A stretch of DNA of 64,000 nucleotides from Halomonas organivorans (GTDB lineage Bacteria; Pseudomonadota; Gammaproteobacteria; Pseudomonadales; Halomonadaceae), in assembly GCF_014192055.1 (NCBI RefSeq), contig NZ_JACHXM010000012.1, positions 33,494 through 97,493 on the forward strand, read 5' to 3'. The position numbers and the translations under genes are program-made. Shown piece by piece: positions 1 to 9,174 of the stretch; positions within the stretch are counted from its first letter, which is position 1; every line of letters begins with the position of its first letter. Under the pieces are notes generated by a model. The model saw only the letters and a program-made list of their open reading frames with translations. It searched no databases and was not told the origin of the DNA.

Positions 1-1470
1 CGCCGTGGCATAGACCAGCGGCATCGCCGCCTGCACATCGTTGCCGTGGAAGGCGGCATCGAAGATGTGATAGCCCAGATGCATGAACTTCCTCTCAAGA
101 TGCAGGAAGGGAAAGTCGCCGTCCACCGGCACCTGGGGCGCCAGCTTGGCCACCCCTACCAGCATCAGCGGCGCCACTTCGCCTGCGGCCCTGGCCACCG
201 CCAGGATCATGCCGGTCAGCATCGCCGGAGTGGCCATGGGCAGCACCACGCGGCTCAGCATCTCCAGCCGGGTCGCCCCCAGCGCCAGGGCCCCCTCACG
301 CTGGCGGTCGGGGATCCGCGCCAGGCCCTCCTCGGTGGCCACGATCACCACCGGCAGGGTCAGCAGCGCCAGCGTCAGTGACGCCCACAGCAGGCCACCG
401 GTGCCGAAGGTCGGCGAGGGCAGCGAGTCCTCGAAGAACCATTGGTCCAGGCGCCCCCCCAGGCCGTAGACGAACACCCCCAGACCGAACACGCCATAGA
501 CGATGGAAGGTACCCCCGCCAGGTTGCGCACGCCGATGCGCACCAGTCGGGTCAGGCGCCCCTGGTGCGCCACCTCGTTGAGATAGACCGCCGCCAGCAC
601 CCCGAAAGGCGTCACCACCAGCGACATCAGCATCACCAGCAGGATGGTGCCGAAGATCGCCGGCCAGACCCCGCCTTCGGCATTGGCCGCCCGGGGCCCC
701 TCGGACAAGAAACGCCACACGCCGTCTCCCCAGGCCACCAGCTTGGCGCCCGGCCCCATCGCATTGGGGCGCATGGCACCAAGCACCTCCTCGACCGGCT
801 GGCGAAGACGGCGGCCGTCGACGCTCTCCAGTATCAGGACGTCCCCGGCCATGGCCTCGTGCAGGGCGCGAATTCGCGCCTGCACCTCGGTCAGGGCGCG
901 TACCGTCCGGGGGTGCTCGCCCTCGGCTTCGAGCCGGCGGGCCAACGGCAGAAGCGATTCCTCGCGCAGCCGGGCGATCGCGTCGCGCTGGCGATCCAGG
1001 GCCGCGAGTCGCGCCTGCAAGGCGTCCCAGGCCGCCGCCCCCTCGCGGCGTTCGCCCTGGGCGGGCAACCAGGCGACCAGCCGACCGATGAAGGCGCCCC
1101 AGCGGCGGCGCTCCAGCACCACCAGGTCACGGGGCTGGGACAGTGTCTCTATATCGGGCACCGGCACCCACTCCCAGATGTCACCGTCCAGGTCGCGGTT
1201 ATCGGTGCGATACAGTCGCTCCATCCCCTGATCGTCAGGCAGCGGCGCTTCCTTCACCGCGCGACCGGCCAGGACCCGACCGTCCGCGAGCGTCACCTGG
1301 TCCACGTCACTCGGCCAGAAGTGGCCCAGCCCCCGGGTCGCCAGCAGCATCAGCAGCAAGGCCAGCAGCAACAGCGACAGCGACACGCTGCCGGCGGCCA
1401 GCCAGGCCCAGGGGCCCTCGCCACGGGGCAGCCGGACGCGTCCCGATCGATGCCAGGCCACGACCTTCAT
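1..1470 (-). CDS. pstA: Phosphate ABC transporter permease PstA (3' end outside the window)
   Basis: This is one of the two inner-membrane permease subunits of the high-affinity phosphate importer PstSCAB. The frame is open for 490 codons from an ATG at 1470 to the window edge. A single hydrophobic segment lies at about residues 20-45, followed by an extra soluble stretch of roughly 200 residues. The permease core starts near residue 270, with the EAA loop EGALALGATR near residue 390. The long N-terminal insert is known in PstA of Pseudomonas and Vibrio relatives. The start overlaps the pstC stop (ATGA), so the two are translationally coupled. pstB and phoU would be expected beyond the left edge. 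The call is firm; only the C-terminus is missing. Confidence 0.93.
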   Translation of the reverse strand, partial: MKVVAWHRSGRVRLPRGEGPWAWLAAGSVSLSLLLLALLLMLLATRGLGHFWPSDVDQVTLADGRVLAGRAVKEAPLPDDQGMERLYRTDNRDLDGDIWEWVPVPDIETLSQPRDLVVLERRRWGAFIGRLVAWLPAQGERREGAAAWDALQARLAALDRQRDAIARLREESLLPLARRLEAEGEHPRTVRALTEVQARIRALHEAMAGDVLILESVDGRRLRQPVEEVLGAMRPNAMGPGAKLVAWGDGVWRFLSEGPRAANAEGGVWPAIFGTILLVMLMSLVVTPFGVLAAVYLNEVAHQGRLTRLVRIGVRNLAGVPSIVYGVFGLGVFVYGLGGRLDQWFFEDSLPSPTFGTGGLLWASLTLALLTLPVVIVATEEGLARIPDRQREGALALGATRLEMLSRVVLPMATPAMLTGMILAVARAAGEVAPLMLVGVAKLAPQVPVDGDFPFLHLERKFMHLGYHIFDAAFHGNDVQAAMPLVYATA

Positions 1471-2693
1471 GACGACACTCCCAGACGCCGGTAGCGACGC
1501 CGCAGGCGCGTGCGCACCACCTCCGCCAAGGTATTGACCAGGAAGGTGAAGATGAACAGCAGGAGTGCGGCCAGCAGCAGCAGACGATAGTGGGTCCCGC
1601 CCGGTGCGGCTTCGGGCAGCTCGATGGCGATGCTGGCCGCCATCGAGCGCAGCCCGTCGAAGGGACTGGCGGTCATCAGCGCGGTGTTGCCGCTGGCCAT
1701 CAGCACGATCATGGTCTCGCCAACGGCCCGCCCGGCGCCGATCATCACCGCCGAGAACACGCCGGGACCGGCCGCGGGCAGTACCACCCGCCACAGGGTC
1801 TGCCAGCGCGTCGCGCCCAGTGCCTGGGCACCTTCGGACAGGCTCGACGGCACTCCGGAGAGGGCATCCTCGGCGAGGGCGTAGATACTCGGCATCACCG
1901 CGAAACCCATGGCCATGCCGACGATGATGGCATTGCGGTTGGTGTAGTCGAGCCCCAGGGTAGCGGCGAGCCAGCCGCGCAGGTCGCCGCCGAACCACCA
2001 GCCTTCGACACCGGGTGCCAGCCAACGGGCCAGCGCCCACAGCAGCAGCAGCCAGGGCACCAGCCACAGCGCCGACCAGCCCAGCGGCAGCCAGCGCCGA
2101 ATCCGCGCGGGCAAGCGGCTCCACAGGGCACCGCCCACGACCAGTCCGGGTGGCAGCAGCAGCAGCAGGGTCAGGCCCAGCCCCAGGTGGCGCTCCAGCC
2201 AGGGCGCCAGCACCAGCCCGGCGAGGAAACCGATGACCACGCCGGGCAAGGCTTCCATCAGCTCCAGGGTCGGCTTGAGATGGGCCCGCAGGCGACGCGA
2301 CATGAACAGCGCCGAGTGGGCGGCCGCGCCCAGCGCCAGGGGTACCGCGATCACCAGCGACCAGGCCGCCGCTTCCAGGGTGCCCCAGGCCAGCGGCGCC
2401 ATGCCGAAGCGCGGCCCCGGATCGCTGTCCGGCAGTGCGGGCTGCCAGCGATGGACGGGCGCCTCCAGGCCAGGATAGGTCTGGGGCTGCCAAAGCGCGT
2501 CCAGGTCGACCTGCGGCGCCTCGGGCGAGCCCGACCAGAACAGCGGCAGGACCTCCACCACCAGAAAGACGCCGATCGCCATCACCGCGGCGATGACGCC
2601 GATGCCGCCGGCGGTGATCAGCGCCGTGGCCAGGCGGTCACGGCCCTGTCGCAGGCGGCGTCGCAGCAGCGGTGAGGAGGACGATTTGGGCAT
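1467..2693 (-). CDS. pstC: Phosphate ABC transporter permease PstC
   Basis: This is the partner permease of PstA in phosphate import. An N-terminal hydrophobic segment (VIAAVMAIGVFLVVEVLPLF) is followed by a periplasmic stretch of about 60 residues and several more membrane segments. The EAA loop contains EGAQALGATRWQTLWRVVLP, and GAGRAVGETM is typical of PstC. I chose the ATG at 2693, giving MPKSSSSPLL; a GTG at 2708 would add five residues, and neither has a strong ribosome site. The protein has about 408 residues, shorter than the roughly 680-aa PstC of Pseudomonas. It lies directly after pstS, with a Pho-box-like site between them, and overlaps pstA by four bases. Confidence 0.93.
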   Translation of the reverse strand: MPKSSSSPLLRRRLRQGRDRLATALITAGGIGVIAAVMAIGVFLVVEVLPLFWSGSPEAPQVDLDALWQPQTYPGLEAPVHRWQPALPDSDPGPRFGMAPLAWGTLEAAAWSLVIAVPLALGAAAHSALFMSRRLRAHLKPTLELMEALPGVVIGFLAGLVLAPWLERHLGLGLTLLLLLPPGLVVGGALWSRLPARIRRWLPLGWSALWLVPWLLLLWALARWLAPGVEGWWFGGDLRGWLAATLGLDYTNRNAIIVGMAMGFAVMPSIYALAEDALSGVPSSLSEGAQALGATRWQTLWRVVLPAAGPGVFSAVMIGAGRAVGETMIVLMASGNTALMTASPFDGLRSMAASIAIELPEAAPGGTHYRLLLLAALLLFIFTFLVNTLAEVVRTRLRRRYRRLGVSS

Positions 2694-2740
2694 GATGGGC
2701 GGCGGCACTCGAGGGGGTAGCGGAACGATACGACATTGTC

Positions 2741-2758
2741 ATGACAATCGGGTGACAC
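2741..2758 (-). promoter_or_regulatory. Pho-box-like direct repeat between pstS and pstC
   Basis: Read on the minus strand this is GTGTCAC-CCGA-TTGTCAT, two 7-bp half-sites separated by 4 bp, close to the PhoB consensus CTGTCAT-N4-CTGTCAT (5/7 and 6/7 matches). It sits just after the pstS stop and about 50 bp before pstC, so it could give pstCA a PhoB-responsive promoter of its own. This is a prediction from the motif only. Confidence 0.5.
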
Positions 2759-2760
2759 TG

Positions 2761-3711
2761 TCACGCCCCGTCATCCACTAACCCGAGCTCTCGCCGCTGG
2801 CGTGCCAGGGTCGAGGCCGATAACGACGCGAAGCCCAGCTCATCGACCACGGCCTGCCCCTCGTCGGAAAGTACCAGCGCGAGAAAGGCCCGTTCGGCAG
2901 GCGGCAGCGGTTCTCCCGGGGGCTGATTGACGTAGAGGCGCAGATCCCGCGCCAGGGGGTACGCGCCGCGGCGCACCGCTTGGGGATCGGGAGCATGCAG
3001 CCGCCCCGCCGCATCGCGCAGGGGCACCGCGCGCACGCTGGGCGTCAAGTGATTGAGGCCGGCATAGCCGATGGCCAGGGGATCATCGGCCACGGCAGCC
3101 ACCACGGCGGCCGAGCCCGGATGCTCGTTGACCTCGGGACGGAAACTGCCGCCGCACAGCGCCTCACGCCGGAACAGCCCATGTGTGCCGGACACGGCGT
3201 TGCGACCATGCAACACGATGCGTCCTTTCGGCTGCGAGAGCCCCAGGGCCTGCCAGCGTCGAATCCCCTTCGCGGCTCCACAGCGCCGGGTCTCCGAGAA
3301 AATGGCATCGACCTGGCGCCGCGAAAGGCTCGCCAGGGGATTGTGTCGGTGTACCACCACCACCAACGCATCCTGGGCCACCACCACTGCTCGCGGCGGG
3401 TAGCCGAAGCGGTCGACGAACGCCTCGCGTTCGGGCTCGGTCATCGGGCGCGACATGGGGCCCACCAGGGTCGTGCCGGCGGTCAGGGCCGGTGGCGCGC
3501 TGGCCGAGCCGCTGGCCTGGAGCTGCACCCTGAGCCCCGGATAGCGTCGTCCGAGAAGCTCTCCCCAGCGCAGCATCAGGCCTGCCATGGTGTCGGAACC
3601 CACGGTGTCCAGGGTGCCGACCGGCGGGGCATCCGCCGCCACGGGAATGGCCCAGGCCCCTGCCAGGACCAGCAGCCAGGCCAGCAAGGATCGACGAAGG
3701 GCAGGCAGCAT
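2761..3711 (-). CDS. pstS: Periplasmic phosphate-binding protein (PstS family)
   Basis: This is the substrate-binding protein that delivers phosphate to PstCA. A Sec signal peptide ends near AIPVAADA (residue 27). The mature part has the family motifs VGSDTM, QASGSASAPPAL and NAVSGTHGLFR, the last resembling the phosphate-contacting loop. At 316 residues it belongs to the PstS-like group that is common in Pseudomonas and Halomonas rather than to the E. coli type. The ATG at 3711 has a strong ribosome site, GGAGG, 8-9 bases upstream. A 14-bp perfect palindrome (3764-3777) lies in the leader; its role is unknown. It is the first gene of the pst operon and divergent from the thioesterase. Confidence 0.88.
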   Translation of the reverse strand: MLPALRRSLLAWLLVLAGAWAIPVAADAPPVGTLDTVGSDTMAGLMLRWGELLGRRYPGLRVQLQASGSASAPPALTAGTTLVGPMSRPMTEPEREAFVDRFGYPPRAVVVAQDALVVVVHRHNPLASLSRRQVDAIFSETRRCGAAKGIRRWQALGLSQPKGRIVLHGRNAVSGTHGLFRREALCGGSFRPEVNEHPGSAAVVAAVADDPLAIGYAGLNHLTPSVRAVPLRDAAGRLHAPDPQAVRRGAYPLARDLRLYVNQPPGEPLPPAERAFLALVLSDEGQAVVDELGFASLSASTLARQRRELGLVDDGA

Positions 3712-3863
3712 GAGACTTTCCTCCAGCAGCAGCGAATCGCGCGGTGACGGGCTTCACAAGGGTGGAGCGGCCGCTCCCTTGGCGTTTATCATGGCTCACC
3801 TATCCGGGCCGGTGATGGCTCCGTGACGATCCTCCACAACAACAAGCCAGGCGAGCCAATGCC

Positions 3864-4271
3864 ATGAGCGAACTCGACGACATCCCGGCCCCGCGCGGCC
3901 GACTGACCCTCAAGCTGGTCGCCAGCCGCCAGGACACCAACTTCCACGGCGATATCTCCGCCGGCTGGCTGGTCGGCCACATGGACCAGGCCGCCGAGCT
4001 GGCCGCCGGCCGCGAAGCCAGGGGACGCACCGCCACGGTGGCCATCGAGGCCATGGACTTCCTGTGCCCGGTGCGAGTGGGTTCGATGGTCAACATCTTC
4101 ACCGAAGTCCGCGAGATCGGCCACAGTTCGATCAAGATCGACGTCGAGGTGTGGAGCCGCTCTCCCCAGGAGCGCGACCCCGATGAACTGCACAAGGTCA
4201 CCGAGGCCCGTTTCGTGACGGTTGCCCTGGACGACAACGGGCGCATCCGAGCGGTGCGTCAAGGCGGCTGA
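3864..4271 (+). CDS. Acyl-CoA thioesterase, hotdog fold (YciA-like)
   Basis: A 135-residue single hotdog domain protein expected to hydrolyse acyl-CoA thioesters in the cytoplasm. The family signature is visible: GDISAGWLVGHMDQAAE, where the Asp after HM is the usual catalytic residue, followed by TVAIEAMDFLCPVRVGSMVN and the IKIDVEVW strand. The length is normal for YciA and related acyl-CoA thioesterases. It stands alone, divergent from pstS and convergent with the TRAP binding protein. Substrate chain length cannot be told from the sequence. Confidence 0.85.
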   Translation: MSELDDIPAPRGRLTLKLVASRQDTNFHGDISAGWLVGHMDQAAELAAGREARGRTATVAIEAMDFLCPVRVGSMVNIFTEVREIGHSSIKIDVEVWSRSPQERDPDELHKVTEARFVTVALDDNGRIRAVRQGG

Positions 4272-4317
4272 GCCACCCGCCGCATATTGTCACGCAGCGA
4301 GCGGCCGGCGCCTCGTC

Positions 4318-5415
4318 TCAGACCAGGCGTTCCCGCGCCTTCAGGTAGGCAAACTCGCCCACGTCGGTGAAGGGGCTCACCTTCTGCTGGAAGTCGCGGT
4401 ACGCATCGTGAATCCGCTTTGATGCCTCGTCGCTTTCCACCTGTCGCTGAATGACCTGCTTGGACGACTCGTGCAGCGCGGCCATGACGTCGTCGGGGAA
4501 GCTGCGCAGCTTGACGCCGTGCTCGTCGACCAGCGAACGCAGCGCCTCGGCGTTGCGGAAGGCGAACTCGCTGATCATCGCCAGGTTGGAGGCGCGGGCC
4601 GCCTCGGTGACCACCGCCTTGAGGTCGTCCGGCAGCGCATTCCAGGCCTCCAGATTGACGGTGCCCTCGAGGATCGCACTGGGCTCGTTCCAGGCCGAGG
4701 TGTAGTAGTAATCGGCCACCTGGTGCAGGCCGAAGGCCAGGTCGTTGTAAGGGCCGACCCAGTCGGCGGCGTCCAGCACCCCGGTTTCCATGGAGGTGAA
4801 GATCTCGCTGCCGGGAATCGTCATGGTGGTCACGCCGATGCCGCTCATGGCCTCGCCGGCAAGCCCGGGCAGGCGCAGCTTGAGCCCCTGCATGTCGTCC
4901 AGCGAGTTGATTTCCTTCTTGAACCAGCCGGCCATCTGGGTGCCGGTATTCCCCACCGCGAAGGGTTTGAGGTTGTGCTCGGCGTAGAGTTCGTCCCACA
5001 GCGCCTGACCGCCGCCGTAGTAGAGCCAGGCGTTGGTTTCGGTGGTGGTCATGCCGAAGGGCACCGCGGTGAAGAACTGGGCGGCCGCGACCTTGCCGCG
5101 CCAGTAATAGGAAGCGGAGTGGCCCATCTCGGCGGTGCCGGCGGACACCGCATCGAACACCTCCAGCGCCGGCACCATCTCGCCGGCGCCGTGGACGCGC
5201 ACCCGCATGCGGCCGCCGGACATGCGTTCGATGCGCTCGGCGAGGTCATTGGCGCCGGTGCCCAGCGCCGGGAAGTTCTTGGGCCAGGAGGTCACCATGT
5301 TCCAGGTGATGGTCTCCTGTGCGCTGGCCGTGTTGACGAAGGGGGCGGCGACGACGCCGGCGGTGCCGGCGCCCAGGGTCTTGAGGCTGGTCTTGAGAAA
5401 GTTGCGACGCTCCAT
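4318..5415 (-). CDS. TRAP transporter solute-binding protein (DctP/TakP type) with Tat-like signal
   Basis: A periplasmic binding protein of the DctP family, which normally hands carboxylates or similar solutes to a DctQM membrane pair. The chosen start (ATG at 5415) has AAGGAG 12 bases upstream and gives MERRNFLKTSLKTLGAG, a twin-arginine-type leader ending near NTASAQ. Family features include TWNMVTSWPKNFPALG, GAGEMVPALEVFDAVSAGTAEMGHS and LKLRLPGLAGEAM. The length (365 aa) is typical. No dctQ or dctM lies in the window, so the membrane partner is elsewhere or the protein is an orphan. TakP-like keto-acid binding is a guess from the leader and motif style. Confidence 0.87.
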   Translation of the reverse strand: MERRNFLKTSLKTLGAGTAGVVAAPFVNTASAQETITWNMVTSWPKNFPALGTGANDLAERIERMSGGRMRVRVHGAGEMVPALEVFDAVSAGTAEMGHSASYYWRGKVAAAQFFTAVPFGMTTTETNAWLYYGGGQALWDELYAEHNLKPFAVGNTGTQMAGWFKKEINSLDDMQGLKLRLPGLAGEAMSGIGVTTMTIPGSEIFTSMETGVLDAADWVGPYNDLAFGLHQVADYYYTSAWNEPSAILEGTVNLEAWNALPDDLKAVVTEAARASNLAMISEFAFRNAEALRSLVDEHGVKLRSFPDDVMAALHESSKQVIQRQVESDEASKRIHDAYRDFQQKVSPFTDVGEFAYLKARERLV

Positions 5416-5687
5416 GGCGAGGGTGGCTCCTTGATGTTCTTTTATGCCGCGTGCCGGCGGCACGCGTGTCCGTTCGGCAGTATGCGTGAAAGCCGAATTC
5501 ATCAGCAAGCGAACGACCGACTCACTTCACCCTGCCAAACGATAAGTATGGGAAGCGCTGGATATATCGGCGAGCGGAGTAACAGGAGAGACGTTGCAGC
5601 GTCTTTGGACGGGCCCGCAGGGTAGCCGCCAGGGATGGCGGCTATAGCGCAGCGATTCGCCCCCGCAGGCGCCTATCCAGTGTCTTC

Positions 5688-7892
5688 CTAGAGAGGGGTG
5701 AGCTTGGCGAATCCCAACACCAGCCACTTGTCACCCTCGCCCTCGAAGCTGACCTGCACCCTGGCGCGCTCACCCTCGCCCTCGGCGTTGAGGATCACTC
5801 CCTCGCCGAACACCGGGTGGCTGACCCGCTGGCCCAGCGACAGCGACGGCAGGTCGGCGCCGCCGTCGACGCCGGTCTGGCGCAGCCCCGGCGCGGGGCG
5901 CGAGGCGGTGACGGGGCGCGAGACCTGGCCGCGCAGGCGCACCTCCTCGAGGAACTCCTCGGGAAGTTCGCGCAGGAAGCGCGACGGCCGCTGGAAGGTC
6001 TCCTTGCCATGCAGCCGGCGCAGCTCGGCGTGGGTCAGGTAGAGCTTCTTCATCGCTCGGGTCAGGCCCACGTAGCACAGCCGGCGCTCTTCCTCGAGGC
6101 GGCCGGGCTCCTCCAGCGACATCTTGTGGGGAAACAGCCCTTCTTCCACGCCGGCGACGAAGACCACCGGGAACTCCAGGCCCTTGGCCGAGTGCAGGGT
6201 CATCAGCTGCACGCAGTCCTCGAACTCGTCGGCCTCGTGCTCGCCGGCGTTGAGCGCCGCCTCGGCGAGGAACGCCTCCAGGGCGGCCATGCCCTCGCCG
6301 GCCTCCACGGTGTCCAGGGTCTCGCCCTGGGTGAAGGCCTTGGCGGCGGTGACCAGCTCCTCGAGATTCTCGACCCGCGCCTGGCCCTTCTCGCCCTTCT
6401 CGTTGCGGTGGTGCTCGACCAGCCCGGTGCGCTCGTTGACGTGGTCGATGATCTCGTGGAGCGCCATGCCGGAGGTCTCGTCGTCGAGTCGCTCGATCAG
6501 GTCGGCGAAGGCCGTCAGCGAGGACACCGCACGCCCCTTGAGCGAGCCGTCCAACTGGGCGTCGTGAAGCGCCTGCCACAGCGAGATGCCCGTCTGGCGC
6601 GCGCGCTCGCGCAACACCTCCACGGTGCGGGTGCCGATGCCGCGCGCCGGCACGTTGATGACCCGCTCCAGCGAGGCGTCGTCGTCGCGGTTGAGCAGCA
6701 GCCGCAGGTAGGCCAGGGCATTCTTGATCTCCAGGCGCTCGTAGAAACGCTGGCCGCCGTAGATGCGATAGGGCACGCCCTGGCGAATCAGCGTCTCCTC
6801 GATCACTCGCGACTGGGCGTTGGAGCGATAGAGAATGGCGATCTCGCGGCGCGTCATGCCCTCCTCGACCTTCTCGCGGATGGTGTCGACGATGAAGCGC
6901 GCCTCGTCCAGGTCGTTGAAGCCGCCGTAGAGCGAGATCGGCTCGCCGCGGTCGCCGGCGGTCCACAGCTCCTTGCCCATGCGCTCCGAGTTGTGGCGAA
7001 TCAGGGCGTTGGCGGCGTCGAGAATGGCGCTGGTCGAGCGATAGTTCTGCTCCAGGCGCACCGTCCTGGTGGCCGGGAACTCGTCCTCGAAGCGGCGGAT
7101 GTTCTCGATCCGCGCGCCGCGCCAACCGTAGATCGACTGGTCGTCGTCGCCGACCACGGTCATCGGCGTGGTCATGCCGGTGAGCAGCTTCAGCCAGGCG
7201 TACTGCAGGGTGTTGGTGTCCTGGAACTCGTCGACCAGCACGTGGGCGAAGCGCTCCTGGTAGTGGGCCAGCAGGGCGGGATTGTCGCGCAAGAGCTCGA
7301 GGCTTCTCAGCAGAAGTTCACCGAAGTCGACCAGGCCGCCGCGCTCGCAGGTCAGTTGGTAGCGCTCGTAGAGCTCGACCATCTGGGTCATGTAGGCGTC
7401 GCCGTGGGCGTCCACCTGGTGCGGGCGCAGGCCCTCCTCCTTGCAGCCCGAGATGAAGGACTGCACCTGGCGCGGCGGGTAGCGCTCGTCATCGATGCGG
7501 TGGTCCTTGAGCAGCCGCTTGATCAGGCGCAGCTGGTCGTCGCTGTCGATGATCTGGAAGTGCTGGGGCAGTCGTGCGTCCTGCCAGTGGGTGCGCAGCA
7601 GGCGATGAGCGATGGAGTGGAAGGTGCCGACCCACACGTGGCGCAGCGAGATGCCGAGCAGGGCCTCCAGGCGGGTGCGCATCTCGCGGGCCGCCTTGTT
7701 GGTGAAGGTCACCGCCAGCACGGCGTAGGGCGAGAGCCCCTCGGCCTGCATCAGCCAGGCGATACGATGCACCAGCACCCGGGTCTTGCCCGAGCCGGCT
7801 CCGGCCAGCACCAGCATATTGCCCTGGGGAGCGCTGACCGCCTCGCGCTGAGCCGGGTTCATGTGATCGAGAATCGCCGTGACGTCGTCCAT
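5688..7892 (-). CDS. uvrD: DNA helicase II UvrD
   Basis: A superfamily-1A 3'-5' helicase used in nucleotide excision repair and mismatch repair. All helicase motifs are present: Walker A LAGAGSGKTRVLV (residues 29-41), TFTNKAAREM, Walker B VLVDEFQDTN, VVGDDDQSIYGWRG, LEQNYRST, LMTLHSAKGLEFPVVFVAG and RRLCYVGLTRAMKKLYLTHA. The C-terminus ends in a Tudor-like domain (HPVFGEGVILNAEGEG). The start at 7892 gives MDDVTAILDHMNPAQREAV, matching the E. coli UvrD start; in-frame codons further upstream lie in a repeat cluster and are rejected. The length is 734 residues, the usual size. It is divergent from nothing and stands alone on the minus strand. Confidence 0.95.
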   Translation of the reverse strand: MDDVTAILDHMNPAQREAVSAPQGNMLVLAGAGSGKTRVLVHRIAWLMQAEGLSPYAVLAVTFTNKAAREMRTRLEALLGISLRHVWVGTFHSIAHRLLRTHWQDARLPQHFQIIDSDDQLRLIKRLLKDHRIDDERYPPRQVQSFISGCKEEGLRPHQVDAHGDAYMTQMVELYERYQLTCERGGLVDFGELLLRSLELLRDNPALLAHYQERFAHVLVDEFQDTNTLQYAWLKLLTGMTTPMTVVGDDDQSIYGWRGARIENIRRFEDEFPATRTVRLEQNYRSTSAILDAANALIRHNSERMGKELWTAGDRGEPISLYGGFNDLDEARFIVDTIREKVEEGMTRREIAILYRSNAQSRVIEETLIRQGVPYRIYGGQRFYERLEIKNALAYLRLLLNRDDDASLERVINVPARGIGTRTVEVLRERARQTGISLWQALHDAQLDGSLKGRAVSSLTAFADLIERLDDETSGMALHEIIDHVNERTGLVEHHRNEKGEKGQARVENLEELVTAAKAFTQGETLDTVEAGEGMAALEAFLAEAALNAGEHEADEFEDCVQLMTLHSAKGLEFPVVFVAGVEEGLFPHKMSLEEPGRLEEERRLCYVGLTRAMKKLYLTHAELRRLHGKETFQRPSRFLRELPEEFLEEVRLRGQVSRPVTASRPAPGLRQTGVDGGADLPSLSLGQRVSHPVFGEGVILNAEGEGERARVQVSFEGEGDKWLVLGFAKLTPL

Positions 7893-7943
7893 GGGGAAGG
7901 CATCGCTGCTCGGGAAATGGCCGAACAGCTTACCATATCCGCC

Positions 7944-8120
7944 CAGCTGGAAGCTGGAAGCCAGCATGAACCCCGCCATCATGGGGTCAAGGGTTTTCTT
8001 CCAGCTTCCAGCTTATGACTTCAAGCTCCGGGCGAAGCCCGGCCGGGTTTTCTTCAAGCTTCCAGCTTAAGCCCGCGAAGCGGGCGTTCTTCCAGCTCCG
8101 GGCGTAGCCCGGCTCTTAAA
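7944..8120. repeat. REP-like cluster of short palindromes and direct repeats
   Basis: Three small hairpins with 3-nt loops lie close together: CCGGGC-GAA-GCCCGG near 8029, GCCCGC-GAA-GCGGGC near 8070 and CCGGGC-GTA-GCCCGG near 8098. They are interleaved with repeated copies of the unit TTCTTC(C/A)AGCTTCCAGCTT and of AGCTGGAAG. The block fills the gap between the hexR stop and the uvrD start. This looks like a repetitive extragenic palindrome cluster and could also end hexR transcripts. Confidence 0.7.
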
Positions 8121-8122
8121 GC

Positions 8123-8980
8123 TTACGGCTCCTGCTCCGGGTAACGCAGCGAGTTGAGGCTCTTCTTCACCGACTTGAGCTGCTCGGCGAGCCTGGGTCC
8201 GCGGGACTTGGCCACGCCGACCGCTAGCACGTCGATCATCACCAGATGGGCGATCCGGGAGCTCATCGGCGTATAGATCTCGGTGTCTTCGTGGACGTCG
8301 ATATACAAAGGCAGGGTCACCTCCTCGGCCAGCGGCGAGCCGCTGGGACACAAGCCGATCACCGTGGCGCCGGCCTCGCGGGCCAGGCGCACGCTGGCGA
8401 CCAGCGCCCGAGTACGGCCGGTCTGGGAAATGGCCACCACCACGTCGCCTTCCCGGAGGGTCACCGCCGACATGTTCTGCATGTGCGGGTCGGTATAGGC
8501 GGCGGTGGAAATCTGCAGGCGGAAGAACTTGTGCTGGGCATCGAAGGCCACTGCACCGGAAGCCCCGAAGCCGTAGAACTCCACCCGATTGGCCATGCCC
8601 AGGGCATTGATCGCACGGCTCAAGGCGTCATTGTCCAGCCGGTCGCGCACCGAGAGCAGGGTGCCCACGGTAGAGTCGAAGATGCTTTGCGAGAATTCGG
8701 CCACCGAGTCGCTGTCGTTCATCGAGAACTGGGCAAACTGGCTACCGGTCGCCAGCATCTGCGCCAGCTTGAGCTTGAAGTCCTGGAAACCGTTGCAGCC
8801 CAGGGCCCGACAGAAGCGCACCACCGTCGGCTCGCTGACCTTGGCCTCGGTGGCCAGGTCGACGATGCGCATATGAATCACTTCGTCGGGGTTGCGCAGC
8901 ACGAAACGCGCCACCTTCTGCTCAGAGCGGCGGAAGTGCTCCATGCGGCGTCTCATCTCATCGAACAGGCCTAGGCTCAC
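8123..8980 (-). CDS. hexR: RpiR-family transcriptional regulator (HexR-like)
   Basis: A cytoplasmic regulator with an N-terminal RpiR helix-turn-helix (about residues 1-77; motif AKVSEPTVVRFCRALGCNGFQ) and a C-terminal SIS sugar-phosphate-binding domain (about 115-250; GFGASGAVAFDAQHKF, AISQTGRTRALV). HexR proteins sense 2-keto-3-deoxy-6-phosphogluconate and control central carbon genes. I place the start at GTG 8980, giving VSLGLFDEMRRRM, because GAGGAG lies six bases upstream; a start at 9058 would add 26 unsupported residues. The usual neighbours zwf, edd and eda are not present, so HexR rather than another RpiR paralogue is likely but not certain. Confidence 0.8.
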   Translation of the reverse strand: MSLGLFDEMRRRMEHFRRSEQKVARFVLRNPDEVIHMRIVDLATEAKVSEPTVVRFCRALGCNGFQDFKLKLAQMLATGSQFAQFSMNDSDSVAEFSQSIFDSTVGTLLSVRDRLDNDALSRAINALGMANRVEFYGFGASGAVAFDAQHKFFRLQISTAAYTDPHMQNMSAVTLREGDVVVAISQTGRTRALVASVRLAREAGATVIGLCPSGSPLAEEVTLPLYIDVHEDTEIYTPMSSRIAHLVMIDVLAVGVAKSRGPRLAEQLKSVKKSLNSLRYPEQEP

Positions 8981-9174
8981 ACGGCACTCCTCGTCGTCGG
9001 ATCGGGAATTCTCGCTACAGTATGCCCCAGCACTCCCGAGATGGGCACTCCAGGGCATCGCATGGGCGTTGGTGGCCCGACATTCATCATTCTGTCAAGT
9101 GGGGTATAGTAAGAATTGCAGTGTCGCGCAGCGCCATCGATGCGGCACCCTCACTGCAGACAGGAGAGTCGATC

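Noticed and set aside
5817..8018. Very long open frame opposite uvrD (and a similar one at 11805-13883 opposite glmS)
   Set aside because: These are antisense mirrors of strongly coding genes in high-GC DNA; their translations have no family motifs and the sense genes are certain.
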